The translations under genes and the position numbers were made by a program. This document shows positions 16,669-23,874 of a stretch of DNA of 64,000 nt, one piece after another. The stretch is from Nocardiopsis flavescens (GTDB taxonomy: Bacteria; Actinomycetota; Actinomycetes; Streptosporangiales; Streptosporangiaceae). The notes beneath the pieces are model-generated. The model was not told the DNA's origin and did not search any database. It worked only from the letters and a program-made list of their open reading frames with translations. The number at the start of each line of letters is the position of its first letter. Position 1 is the first letter of the stretch. The stretch covers positions 310,001 to 374,000 of the forward strand of contig NZ_FQZK01000001.1 of the NCBI RefSeq assembly GCF_900141985.1, read 5' to 3'.

Positions 16669-18237
16669 ATGACCACACCGCTCCTTTCCACCGACCCGGC
16701 CAGCATCGGCCCCTACACCGTCCTGGCCCGCATCGACAGCGGCGGGCAGGGCACCGTCTACCTCGCGCGGGCCGCCGACGGCACCGAGGCGGCGGTCAAG
16801 GTCCTGGGCGGCACCTGGGAGGGAGACTCCCGCCAGCGGGAGCGCTTCGCCCGGGAGCTGGACGCCGCCCGCCGCGTCTCCCCCTTCTGCACGGCGGCCG
16901 TCCTGGACGCCGACATGGACGCCGAGCCGCCCTACATCGCGAGCGAGTACGTCCCCGGCCCCACCCTGCGCTCCGCCGTCGAGGAGGGCGGCCCGCGCAC
17001 CGGCCCCGACCTCGACCGGCTGGCCATCGCCACGGTCACCGCCCTGGCCGCGGTCCACGGGGCCGGGGTCGTGCACCGCGACCTCAAGCCCGGCAACGTC
17101 ATCCTGGGCCCCGACGGGCCGCGCGTCATCGACTTCGGGATCGCCCGCGTCGTCGACGCCACCCGCCAGACCACCACCGTCGCCGGGACGCCCGCCTACA
17201 TGTCCCCCGAGCAGATCCGCGGACGCCCCTGCGGCCCGGCCGCCGACGTGTTCTCCTGGGCGTCGGTGATGGTCTACGCCGCCACCGGCCACCGCGCCTT
17301 CCCCGGCGGGACGACCCTGGCCACCGTCGACCGCGTGCTCGGCTCCCCGCCCGACCTGGACGGGGTCCCCGCGCGCCTGCGCCCCGTCCTGGAGCGCTGC
17401 CTGGACAAGGACCCCGAACGGCGGCCGCCGGCCCTGGAGGTGCTGGGCGCGCTCATCGGCGGCGGGCCGCTCCCCGGAGCGGTCGCCGCCACCCTGCTGC
17501 TGGAGCGGACCGCCACCGCGGTCGTCTCCGACACCGCGCGCATCCGCGCCGTACCGCCGGAGCCCGCCCCGCCCCGGCACCCGCTGCCCGACAGCGGTCC
17601 GGCCACCGGCACCCTGGCCGCGGTGGATCCGGACGGAGCGGGCGCCCCCGCCCGCCGGAGCACCGGAACCGGCGCGCCCGGCGGGGGCCCCGGCCGCACC
17701 CGCGGCGTCCCGCGGACCCCGCCACGCCCCGAAGGGCCTCCCGCCCCCGGCACCGGCGGGGGCGCTCCCCCCGCGCCCGTCCGCCGGTCCGGCCGGTCCC
17801 GCGGGCGCCCCGGGGCCGGATGGGCGACGGCCGGGGCGCTGGCGGTGCTCGCCGTCCTGGGCGGCCTGCTGCTGTGGGCCTACGCGCAGAGCACGCCCCC
17901 GCCCGTGGAGCCCGCCGGCACCGCCCCCTCCTCCGAGGCGGTGGTGGAGGACCCCTCTGCGCCGGAGGCGCCGCCGGCCGGGCCGGACACCGGCGGGGAG
18001 ACCGGGGGGTGGACCCCGCCCGCACAGGAGACCGGGCCCGCCGGGGGCGGCACGGAGCCCGACTGCCACGCCGACCCGCACCACCCGGACTGCGCCGCCG
18101 TCGACCCGGGCGGCTGCGAGGCCGACCCCGGGGCCTGCCCGGAGCCGGAGCCCGGCGAGGGGGAGGACGGCGTCGGAGACGGCACCGGTACCGAAGGGGC
18201 GGAGGAAGGCGTGGGCGCGGACGCGGAGGCTCCGTGA
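16669..18237 (+). CDS. Transmembrane Ser/Thr protein kinase with Cys-containing extracellular tail
   Basis: A 522-residue Hanks-type kinase. The kinase domain (about 13-270) shows ARIDSGGQGTVYLAR, Lys44 in AAVKV, HRDLKPGNVIL with Asp138 and DFG with Asp155, followed by TPAYMSPEQIRG. A Pro-rich juxtamembrane linker leads to one membrane span at about residues 385-406 (ATAGALAVLAVLGGLLLWAY), and the outer part is an acidic Pro/Gly-rich tail with four Cys in DCHADPHHPDC and GGCEADPGAC. There are no PASTA repeats, so the signal sensed is unknown. The ATG at 16669 fits the usual N-terminal distance to the glycine loop; its ribosome site is weak. Confidence 0.88.
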   Translation: MTTPLLSTDPASIGPYTVLARIDSGGQGTVYLARAADGTEAAVKVLGGTWEGDSRQRERFARELDAARRVSPFCTAAVLDADMDAEPPYIASEYVPGPTLRSAVEEGGPRTGPDLDRLAIATVTALAAVHGAGVVHRDLKPGNVILGPDGPRVIDFGIARVVDATRQTTTVAGTPAYMSPEQIRGRPCGPAADVFSWASVMVYAATGHRAFPGGTTLATVDRVLGSPPDLDGVPARLRPVLERCLDKDPERRPPALEVLGALIGGGPLPGAVAATLLLERTATAVVSDTARIRAVPPEPAPPRHPLPDSGPATGTLAAVDPDGAGAPARRSTGTGAPGGGPGRTRGVPRTPPRPEGPPAPGTGGGAPPAPVRRSGRSRGRPGAGWATAGALAVLAVLGGLLLWAYAQSTPPPVEPAGTAPSSEAVVEDPSAPEAPPAGPDTGGETGGWTPPAQETGPAGGGTEPDCHADPHHPDCAAVDPGGCEADPGACPEPEPGEGEDGVGDGTGTEGAEEGVGADAEAP

Positions 18238-18322
18238 CGCTTTACGGTGTGGAATGTCCGAATCCGCCACCTTGATGATGTAGATCAAAACAGGACATCC
18301 CTTGCATGGCACCGGGAATCCG

Positions 18323-18351
18323 TTGACAGCCCCCGGAGCCGCCCCTACGTT
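18323..18351 (+). promoter_or_regulatory. Sigma70-like promoter of the fused Mo-hydroxylase operon
   Basis: TTGACA at 18323-18328, a 17-base spacer and TACGTT at 18346-18351, 41 bases before the ATG at 18392. The -35 is perfect and the spacing optimal. Confidence 0.65.
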
Positions 18352-18363
18352 GTCACTGACAAC
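18349..18363. promoter_or_regulatory. Palindromic operator GTTGTCA-C-TGACAAC overlapping the -10
   Basis: Perfect 7-bp arms around a single central base, 15 bp in all. It starts inside the -10 hexamer and covers the expected transcription start, the classic position for repression. Symmetry and size fit a TetR- or GntR-type dimer; no regulator gene is adjacent. Confidence 0.6.
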
Positions 18364-18391
18364 ATTGCCTTCGGGAAGAGCGCACCAGCCC

Positions 18392-20989
18392 ATGGAAGCC
18401 CACGTCAACGGCTCCCCCGTACCCGTACCCGACTCCCCCGCCACCAGCGCCGCCGCCCACCTCCGCGACGGCCTGGGCCTGACCGGGACCAAGGTCGCCT
18501 GCGGCACCGGCGTGTGCGGCGCCTGCACCGTCCTGGTCGACGGCTCCCCCGCCGCCTCCTGCCTGCTGCCCGCCGACCGGCTCGCCGGACGCAGCGTCAC
18601 GACCGTGGAGGGCCTGGGCGGCGAACACCCCGTCCAGCGCGCCTTCGCCGCCCACGACGGGCTCCAGTGCGGCTACTGCACGCCCGGGTTCGTCGTCGAG
18701 GCCTCGGTGTTCGTCGACGGCTGGCGGGCCGAGCACGGCGACACCCCGCCCGGACGGGAGGAGATCGCCGACGCCCTGGCCGGGCACCTGTGCCGCTGCG
18801 GGGCCTACGAGGGCATCTTCTCCGCCGTCGCCGCCGCCTGCGCCGGGGAGTTCGACACCCTGCCCGACCGGGACCCGCCCCGGGTGGACGCCGTCGACAA
18901 GGTCACCGGCCGCGCCCGCTACAGCGCCGACCAGGCCCCGCCCGGGACCTGGGAGGGCGTGGTCGTGCGCTCGGTGCACCCCCACGCGCGGATCCGCTCC
19001 GTGCGGGCCGCCGACGCGGACACCCCGCTGGTCGACCTGCTCCCCGCGGACCGCACCGTCCGCTACGTCGGCCAGCCGATCGCCGCCGTCGCCGCGCCCA
19101 CCCCCGGGCGGGCCCGGGCGGCGGCCGAGGCCGTGGCCGTCGACTACGACCTGCGCCCCGCCGTGGCCGAGGTCGCCACCGCCCGCGCCCCCGGCGCGCC
19201 CCTGGTCCACGCCACCACGGACGAGCGCGCCGGCGCCCCCTCCTACGGCGAGGCCCCCTCTCCCCCGGCCCGCTGGGACGGCAACGTGCGCGGGCCCGGC
19301 ACGGTGACCTGGCGCGGCCCCACCGCCGTGCGCCGCCTGCGCGCCGCCGCCGCGTCCGGGAACCCGCTGCTGGTGGCGCAGGAGTACACCACCGCCGCCC
19401 AGCTGCACAGCCCCCTGGAACCCCACGTGTGCGTCGCGCACTGGCACGGCGGGGGCCTGGACCTGTTCGCCTCCACCCAGTCGGTCTCCGGGCTCGCCGA
19501 CCGGGTCGCCGAGCGCTGGGAGCTGGACCGCGACCGGGTGCGCGTCGTGGCCGAGCACGTCGGCGGCGCCTTCGGTGCCAAGAACGGGATCTCCACCGAC
19601 ATCCGCGCCGCCGTCGACCTGTCCCGGCTGGCCGGGGCCCCGGTCCGGGTGTCCTTCACCCGGGCCGAGGAGCTCACCGACGCCGGGCACCGCCCCGGCA
19701 CCCGGACCCGCGTCGCGCTGCTGGCCGACGGCGACGGGGACCTGGCGGCGATGAGCGTGGACTCCTACGGCGACGGCGGCGTCTCGGTGGGCTCCACCAC
19801 CGCGACCATGGCCCTGCTCATGTACGGGCGCGCGCCCCGCCGGGTCCGCGACTACGACGTGGTCACGCACCGGCCGCCCGGCATGCCCATGCGGGCGCCC
19901 GGCGGGCCGCCGATGGCCTGGGCGCTGGAGCAGGCCGTGGACGAGATGGCCTGCCGTCTCGGCGAGGACCCCCTCGCCCTGCGCCTGCGCTGGGACGGCA
20001 ACCCCAAGCGCCGCGCGCTGTACGAGCGGGCCGCCCGCACCGCCCTGTGGCGGGGGCGCCCCCGCGGACCGCGCACCGGCCGCTTCCGGCGCGGGGTGGG
20101 CGCCGCGGCCTCCAACTGGCTGTACCTGTTCGGCCCCCGGGCCCGGGTGGAGCTGGTGGTCGAGGGCGGGGAGCTGGTGGTGCGCACGGCCACCCAGGAC
20201 CTGGGCACCGGCATCCGCACGGTGCTCTCCGGGACCGTGGCGGACCGGCTGGGCCTGCCCGGCGGGGTGCGCGTGGAGATCGGCGACTCCGGCGCGGTGT
20301 TCGGCACCGGCTCCTACGGCAGCCGCACCACCCCGTCGATGGGCCCGGCCGCCGCGGACGCCGCGGACCGGATGCGCGCCGCGCTGCGCGGGCGCGACCC
20401 CCGGGTGCCCGAGCGGGGGCCCGTGGACGAGCACGTGCTCAAGGAGGTGCTCTCCACCTCCGAGGGGCTGAGCGTGGTGGGGGGCCGCGTCCGCGACCGG
20501 TGGGGGCCGCCGTTCCCCGACACCCCCGACGACCTGGGCGTGGGCCGCGGCATGAGCGGCGCCGTGCACCTCATGGAGGTGGAGGTCGACACCCTGCTGG
20601 GCCGGGTGCGGCCCACCCGCTGCTGGGCCGGGATCGCCGCCGGGCGGATCTACTCCGAGCGCACGGCCCGCAACCAGTGCGAGGGCGCCGTGGTGCAGGG
20701 CGTGGGCTACGCCCTGTTCGAGGAGCGCCGCCACGACCCGCGCACCGGGGCGGTGCTCAGCGACGACCTGGAGGACTACCGCCTCCCGGGCATGGGGGAC
20801 GTGCCCGAGACCGAGGTGTACTTCCACCAGGAGGGGTTCGAGCACGTGCCCGGCGGCGGGGTCGGCCTGGGCGAGGTGTCCGCGGTCGGCGTGGCCGCCG
20901 CCCTGGGCAACGCCGTCTTCGACGCCACCGGGTGGCGCCCCCGGGACCTGCCGCTGCGCCCGGACCGAGTGATCGAGGGGATCCGATGA
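18392..20989 (+). CDS. Fused 2Fe-2S/molybdopterin subunit of a xanthine dehydrogenase-family oxidoreductase
   Basis: An 865-residue fusion of two subunits that are separate proteins in the neighbouring pucD operon. Residues 1-150 are the 2Fe-2S part with Cys37, 42, 45, 57 (CGTGVCGACTV) and Cys93, 96, 134, 136 (CGYCTPG, HLCRCGAYE). Residues 155-865 are the Mo part: KVTGRARYSADQAPPG, HVGGAFGAKNG, PGGPPMAWALEQ in place of the usual RGFG loop, TQDLGTGI, and the catalytic Glu in GGGVGLGEVSAVG. The FAD subunit is the next gene. Substrate is unknown: the altered Mo-pocket loops argue against plain xanthine oxidation. The ATG at 18392 is 41 bases after the promoter; the frame is open further upstream but that part holds the promoter. 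Confidence 0.88.
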   Translation: MEAHVNGSPVPVPDSPATSAAAHLRDGLGLTGTKVACGTGVCGACTVLVDGSPAASCLLPADRLAGRSVTTVEGLGGEHPVQRAFAAHDGLQCGYCTPGFVVEASVFVDGWRAEHGDTPPGREEIADALAGHLCRCGAYEGIFSAVAAACAGEFDTLPDRDPPRVDAVDKVTGRARYSADQAPPGTWEGVVVRSVHPHARIRSVRAADADTPLVDLLPADRTVRYVGQPIAAVAAPTPGRARAAAEAVAVDYDLRPAVAEVATARAPGAPLVHATTDERAGAPSYGEAPSPPARWDGNVRGPGTVTWRGPTAVRRLRAAAASGNPLLVAQEYTTAAQLHSPLEPHVCVAHWHGGGLDLFASTQSVSGLADRVAERWELDRDRVRVVAEHVGGAFGAKNGISTDIRAAVDLSRLAGAPVRVSFTRAEELTDAGHRPGTRTRVALLADGDGDLAAMSVDSYGDGGVSVGSTTATMALLMYGRAPRRVRDYDVVTHRPPGMPMRAPGGPPMAWALEQAVDEMACRLGEDPLALRLRWDGNPKRRALYERAARTALWRGRPRGPRTGRFRRGVGAAASNWLYLFGPRARVELVVEGGELVVRTATQDLGTGIRTVLSGTVADRLGLPGGVRVEIGDSGAVFGTGSYGSRTTPSMGPAAADAADRMRAALRGRDPRVPERGPVDEHVLKEVLSTSEGLSVVGGRVRDRWGPPFPDTPDDLGVGRGMSGAVHLMEVEVDTLLGRVRPTRCWAGIAAGRIYSERTARNQCEGAVVQGVGYALFEERRHDPRTGAVLSDDLEDYRLPGMGDVPETEVYFHQEGFEHVPGGGVGLGEVSAVGVAAALGNAVFDATGWRPRDLPLRPDRVIEGIR

Positions 20990-21924
20990 GCACCGTCGTC
21001 CGACCCGACTCCCTGGAGGGGGCGCTGGCCGCCCTGGCGGCCGGGGGCCGCCCCCGCGCCGGGGGCCTGGAACCCGCCGGGGCCGCCCCGGTGGTGGACC
21101 TGACCGGCATCGCCGGCCTGCACGGCACCGCCCGGAGCGGGGACGGGGGCACCCGGGTGGGCGCGCTGACCACGGTCGCCGCGCTGGCCCGCCTGGACGG
21201 GTACCCGGCGCTGTCCCTGACCGCCGGGGCGCTGGCCACCCCGCAGGTGCGGGGCACCGCCACGGTCGGCGGCAACCTGCTCCAGCGCAGCCGCTGCGCC
21301 TACCTGGGCCACCCGGCGTTCCCGGCCGCGCACACCCCCGGGCGGGACTGCCCCTCCCGGGAGGGCGACCACCTGCACGGGGTCGTGTTCGACACCGGCG
21401 GGTGCGCCTCCCCCCACCCGTCCTCGCTGGCCGTCGCCCTGCTGGCGCACGACGCGGAGGTGGAGGCCGCGGGCCCGGACGGGACGCGCACCTTCCCCCT
21501 CGCCGAGCTGTACGGGACCGGGGACCCCCTCGGCGACCACCTCCTCTCCCCCGACGAGGTGCTCACGGCGGTGCTGCTGCCCGCACCGGTGCCCGGGGAG
21601 CGGGCCGCGCACCGGCGGGCCGCCGGACGGGCGCGGGCGGAGTGGCCGCTGGTGGAGGCCGTGGTCCGGCTCCTCCCGGGCCCCGGCGGGACGGTGGGGC
21701 GCGCGGCGGTGGCGGCGGGCTCGGTGGCCCGGGTCCCCCTGCGGCTGCCGGAGGTGGAGGAGGCCCTGGCCGGCGCCGCCCTGGACACCGGGCCCGGACC
21801 GCGGGTGGCGGCGGCGCTGGAGGCGGTGGCCGCCCGCACCTCCCCGCTGCCCGGAACCCGCTACAAGGCGGAGCTGCTGCGGGCGACCCTGCTGGACACC
21901 GTCGAACGCGCGCTGCGGCACTGA
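20986..21924 (+). CDS. FAD-binding subunit partner of the fused Mo-hydroxylase
   Basis: A 312-residue molybdopterin dehydrogenase FAD-binding protein. It has the second flavin motif ATPQVRGTATVGGNLLQRSRCAY, more like the aldehyde oxidoreductase/4-hydroxybenzoyl-CoA reductase branch where NLLQ.RC is common, with Cys residues CAYLGHP and GRDCPS nearby. The first motif (normally PIAGGTD) is eroded to PRAGGLEPAG, so flavin contacts there may differ. ATG overlaps the stop of the fused subunit (ATGA), so the two are made together. A very strong hairpin follows. Confidence 0.85.
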   Translation: MSTVVRPDSLEGALAALAAGGRPRAGGLEPAGAAPVVDLTGIAGLHGTARSGDGGTRVGALTTVAALARLDGYPALSLTAGALATPQVRGTATVGGNLLQRSRCAYLGHPAFPAAHTPGRDCPSREGDHLHGVVFDTGGCASPHPSSLAVALLAHDAEVEAAGPDGTRTFPLAELYGTGDPLGDHLLSPDEVLTAVLLPAPVPGERAAHRRAAGRARAEWPLVEAVVRLLPGPGGTVGRAAVAAGSVARVPLRLPEVEEALAGAALDTGPGPRVAAALEAVAARTSPLPGTRYKAELLRATLLDTVERALRH

Positions 21925-21951
21925 CCGCGCCGGAGGAACCGAACCCGGGGC

Positions 21952-21993
21952 GGGGCGCCGCCGGGCGGGGAGCGACCCGCCCGGCGGCGCCCC
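21952..21993 (+). terminator. Strong 18-bp hairpin terminator after the Mo-hydroxylase pair
   Basis: Perfect 18-bp arms (21952-21969 and 21976-21993) with a six-base loop GAGCGA, 28 bases after the stop at 21924. This is the longest perfect hairpin I found in the window and separates the Mo-hydroxylase genes from the NRPS-like operon. Confidence 0.85.
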
Positions 21994-22502
21994 GGCGCCA
22001 CCCGGCCCCGCGGCGGGATACCGCCCCGCCGAGTGGCGGGAAAGCGCCGGACCGTACGAACGGGGGCCGCCCGCCGATCGGCGGGCCCTCGCCCCCGTGA
22101 CGCCAGGGTCGAACGAAGTCACACCGCGCCGGGGGACATGAGCCGCGGCGGGCGATCACAAAAGATCCTTTCGGAATTCATCCTCCCCGGGCGACCCACA
22201 GGTCACACCCGCATTTCCTTTTATCGGTCGCCATCAGGAAAAAACGCCCTGAACTGGTGTTTTTCAGAAATCCTCCGCACCCCAGAGGAATAACCCGAGG
22301 TCATGGGTCGATTACGGGGAAAGCCTTGACAGGCCCGTTCCCGGATGGAGAATTGATCCCGGGAAATAGGAGGAACGGATCCCCCGTGGAAACCCGCCGT
22401 TGTTCTCCCGGCACAAGGGACCGGCCCGTGGCACCGACCGGCTCTCCACGCATGCGCAATTCCCCTGGAACCGATAACCGACGTGCGAATCCGGGTGGTA
22501 CT
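21994..22502. other. AT-richer intergenic leader of the NRPS-like operon
   Basis: About 500 bases without a convincing gene. It becomes clearly AT-richer from 22150 (for example CACAAAAGATCC, TTTCCTTTTATCGG, GGAAAAAACGCC), unlike coding DNA here. The part 22386-22502 is an open frame in phase with the PhyH gene and has AGGAGG at 22368-22373, but its third codon positions are often A or T, so I treat it as leader, roughly 140 bases long from the predicted promoter. Confidence 0.6.
22326..22354 (+). promoter_or_regulatory. Probable promoter of the NRPS-like operon
   Basis: TTGACA at 22326-22331, 17-base spacer, AGAATT at 22349-22354. It is the only good sigma70-type pair in the leader, about 150 bases before the PhyH start. 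Confidence 0.55.
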
Positions 22503-23297
22503 TTGACCCTCACCCCTCCCGTGCGCGACGACGCGGACGGCCCCACAAGACGGTTCACCGAGACCGGCCACCTCGTCCTCCCCGGCCTCCTCCCCGACGA
22601 CCTGCTCCGGCGCCTGCTGCCCGAGGTCGACCACTGGGTCGACCGGGGGCTGCGCGAGCGCTCGATCGCCTCCTCCCTGGCCCCGGACCGGCACGGCCCG
22701 CCCCCGCTCGTGGAGCTGGAGATGCCGGCCCACGCCGAACTCCTCACCTTCGCCCCGCTGCTGGAGAGGATCGCGGCGCTCATGGGCGGCCCCTTCGTCC
22801 ACCACCACCTGCACAGCGTCCGGCAGGGCCCCGACACCGAGGGCAAGCCCTGGCACCACGACCGCGAGCCGCACGACGGGGACCACGCCGACCTGCTGAT
22901 GGTCCACGCCCTGCACTACCCCGCGGGCCTGGACGCGACCATGGGGCACCTGGCCGTCCTGCCGGGCTCGCACCGCGAGCGCGCCGGCAAGACCGCCCGC
23001 GCCCACCTGGGGACCTCCGTCCTGCCGGGCGAGACCGTCATCGCGGACCTGCCCCCCGGCTCGACGGTGCTGCTGGACTCCGCCCTGTTCCACGCGCGCC
23101 GGGCCGTGCCCCACCGCGGCGCCGGGCGCGACCGGTACTTCATCGACGCCTCCTACTGCCAGGTCGGGGGCAGGTGGCGGCCCGCCAAGCCGCACTGGCG
23201 CGACACGCTGCGCCGGGCCCGGCGGCTCGGACTGGGGGGCGACCGCTGGCCGGACCTGTTCGACGAGCGCCACTTCACCGAGTACCGGGCGGGCTGA
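22503..23297 (+). CDS. Phytanoyl-CoA dioxygenase (PhyH)-family Fe(II)/2-oxoglutarate oxygenase
   Basis: About 264 residues. The domain starts at RRFTETGHLVLPGLLPDDLL, as usual for PhyH proteins. Iron ligands are the HxD pair His118/Asp120 in WHHDREPH and the distal His204 in RRAVPHRG, with a likely 2-oxoglutarate-binding Arg in GRDRYFIDASY. It probably hydroxylates a small or carrier-bound substrate, using O2 and 2-oxoglutarate. The TTG at 22503 with GGGTGG upstream is preferred because GC-rich third positions begin there; ATG at 22452 or GTG at 22386 would be longer alternatives. First gene of a six-gene operon with an Asp-type NRPS-like protein. Confidence 0.85.
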   Translation: MTLTPPVRDDADGPTRRFTETGHLVLPGLLPDDLLRRLLPEVDHWVDRGLRERSIASSLAPDRHGPPPLVELEMPAHAELLTFAPLLERIAALMGGPFVHHHLHSVRQGPDTEGKPWHHDREPHDGDHADLLMVHALHYPAGLDATMGHLAVLPGSHRERAGKTARAHLGTSVLPGETVIADLPPGSTVLLDSALFHARRAVPHRGAGRDRYFIDASYCQVGGRWRPAKPHWRDTLRRARRLGLGGDRWPDLFDERHFTEYRAG

Positions 23298-23304
23298 GCG
23301 CCCG

Positions 23305-23874
23305 GTGCAGCGGCTCGGAGAGGTCCCCTTCCGCGAGGTCCTGGCCGCCTACCGCGGCGACCACCCGCGTGACCGGCCGCACGAGGCCAACTCCAACGGG
23401 GAGGGCGAGGAGAACCTGGAACGCGCCGAGCGGCTGCTCGGCACCTGGTCCCGGGTCCGGCTGGCCGGCCCGGACGCCCTCGGCGTCGTCCTGCCCTGGC
23501 ACCTGGCCGAGGGCGGGGCCCGGGAACTGGTCCCACGCACGGGCCTGACCGTGGCCGGGGCCGCCCGGCTCCTGCGCCGGGAGGGGCCGGAGCTGGACAG
23601 GGCCAACCCGGTGTGCGCGGCCAAGCTGGCCCTGCTGGCGCGGGCGCCCCTGACCCCCGTCTACCTCAGCACCCGGCCGGTGGAGCACGACGACTACGCG
23701 GACCTGCGGGTGCGCTCCGGGCTGATCCACCTGGACGGGCTGCACCGCCTGATCGCCTGGCACCTGGCCGGACGGCTGGGCCCGGGGGCGGGGCTGACCG
23801 CCTACGTCGCCGGGCTCCCCGGCGCCGCCCCGCGATCGCGCCCGGGAACACCGAACGCGGAACGGAGAACATGA
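23305..23874 (+). CDS. Uncharacterised protein of the NRPS-like operon
   Basis: A 189-residue protein that I do not recognise as any characterised enzyme. It has no signal peptide or membrane span. Notable segments are a His/Asn-rich acidic stretch HEANSNGEGEENL near residue 26, VVLPWHLAEGGARELVPRTG, and a C-terminal part SGLIHLDGLHRLIAWHLAG with DGLHR resembling ParB-like or sulfiredoxin-like nucleotide loops. The GTG start is 7 bases after the PhyH stop and its stop overlaps the ATG of the NRPS-like gene, so it is made together with them and is likely to be a pathway component, perhaps a partner or carrier-acting protein. The function is open. Confidence 0.75.
   Translation: MQRLGEVPFREVLAAYRGDHPRDRPHEANSNGEGEENLERAERLLGTWSRVRLAGPDALGVVLPWHLAEGGARELVPRTGLTVAGAARLLRREGPELDRANPVCAAKLALLARAPLTPVYLSTRPVEHDDYADLRVRSGLIHLDGLHRLIAWHLAGRLGPGAGLTAYVAGLPGAAPRSRPGTPNAERRT

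Noticed and set aside
14698-18600. A 1300-codon minus-strand frame across permease and kinase genes
   Set aside because: Shadow of two convincing plus-strand genes; no domain can be seen in its translation.
22386-22502. N-terminal extension of the PhyH protein from GTG 22386, which has AGGAGG upstream
   Set aside because: Third codon positions are often A or T here, unlike all real genes in the window, and the spacing of 12 bases is long. I kept it as leader, though the ribosome-site match is noted.
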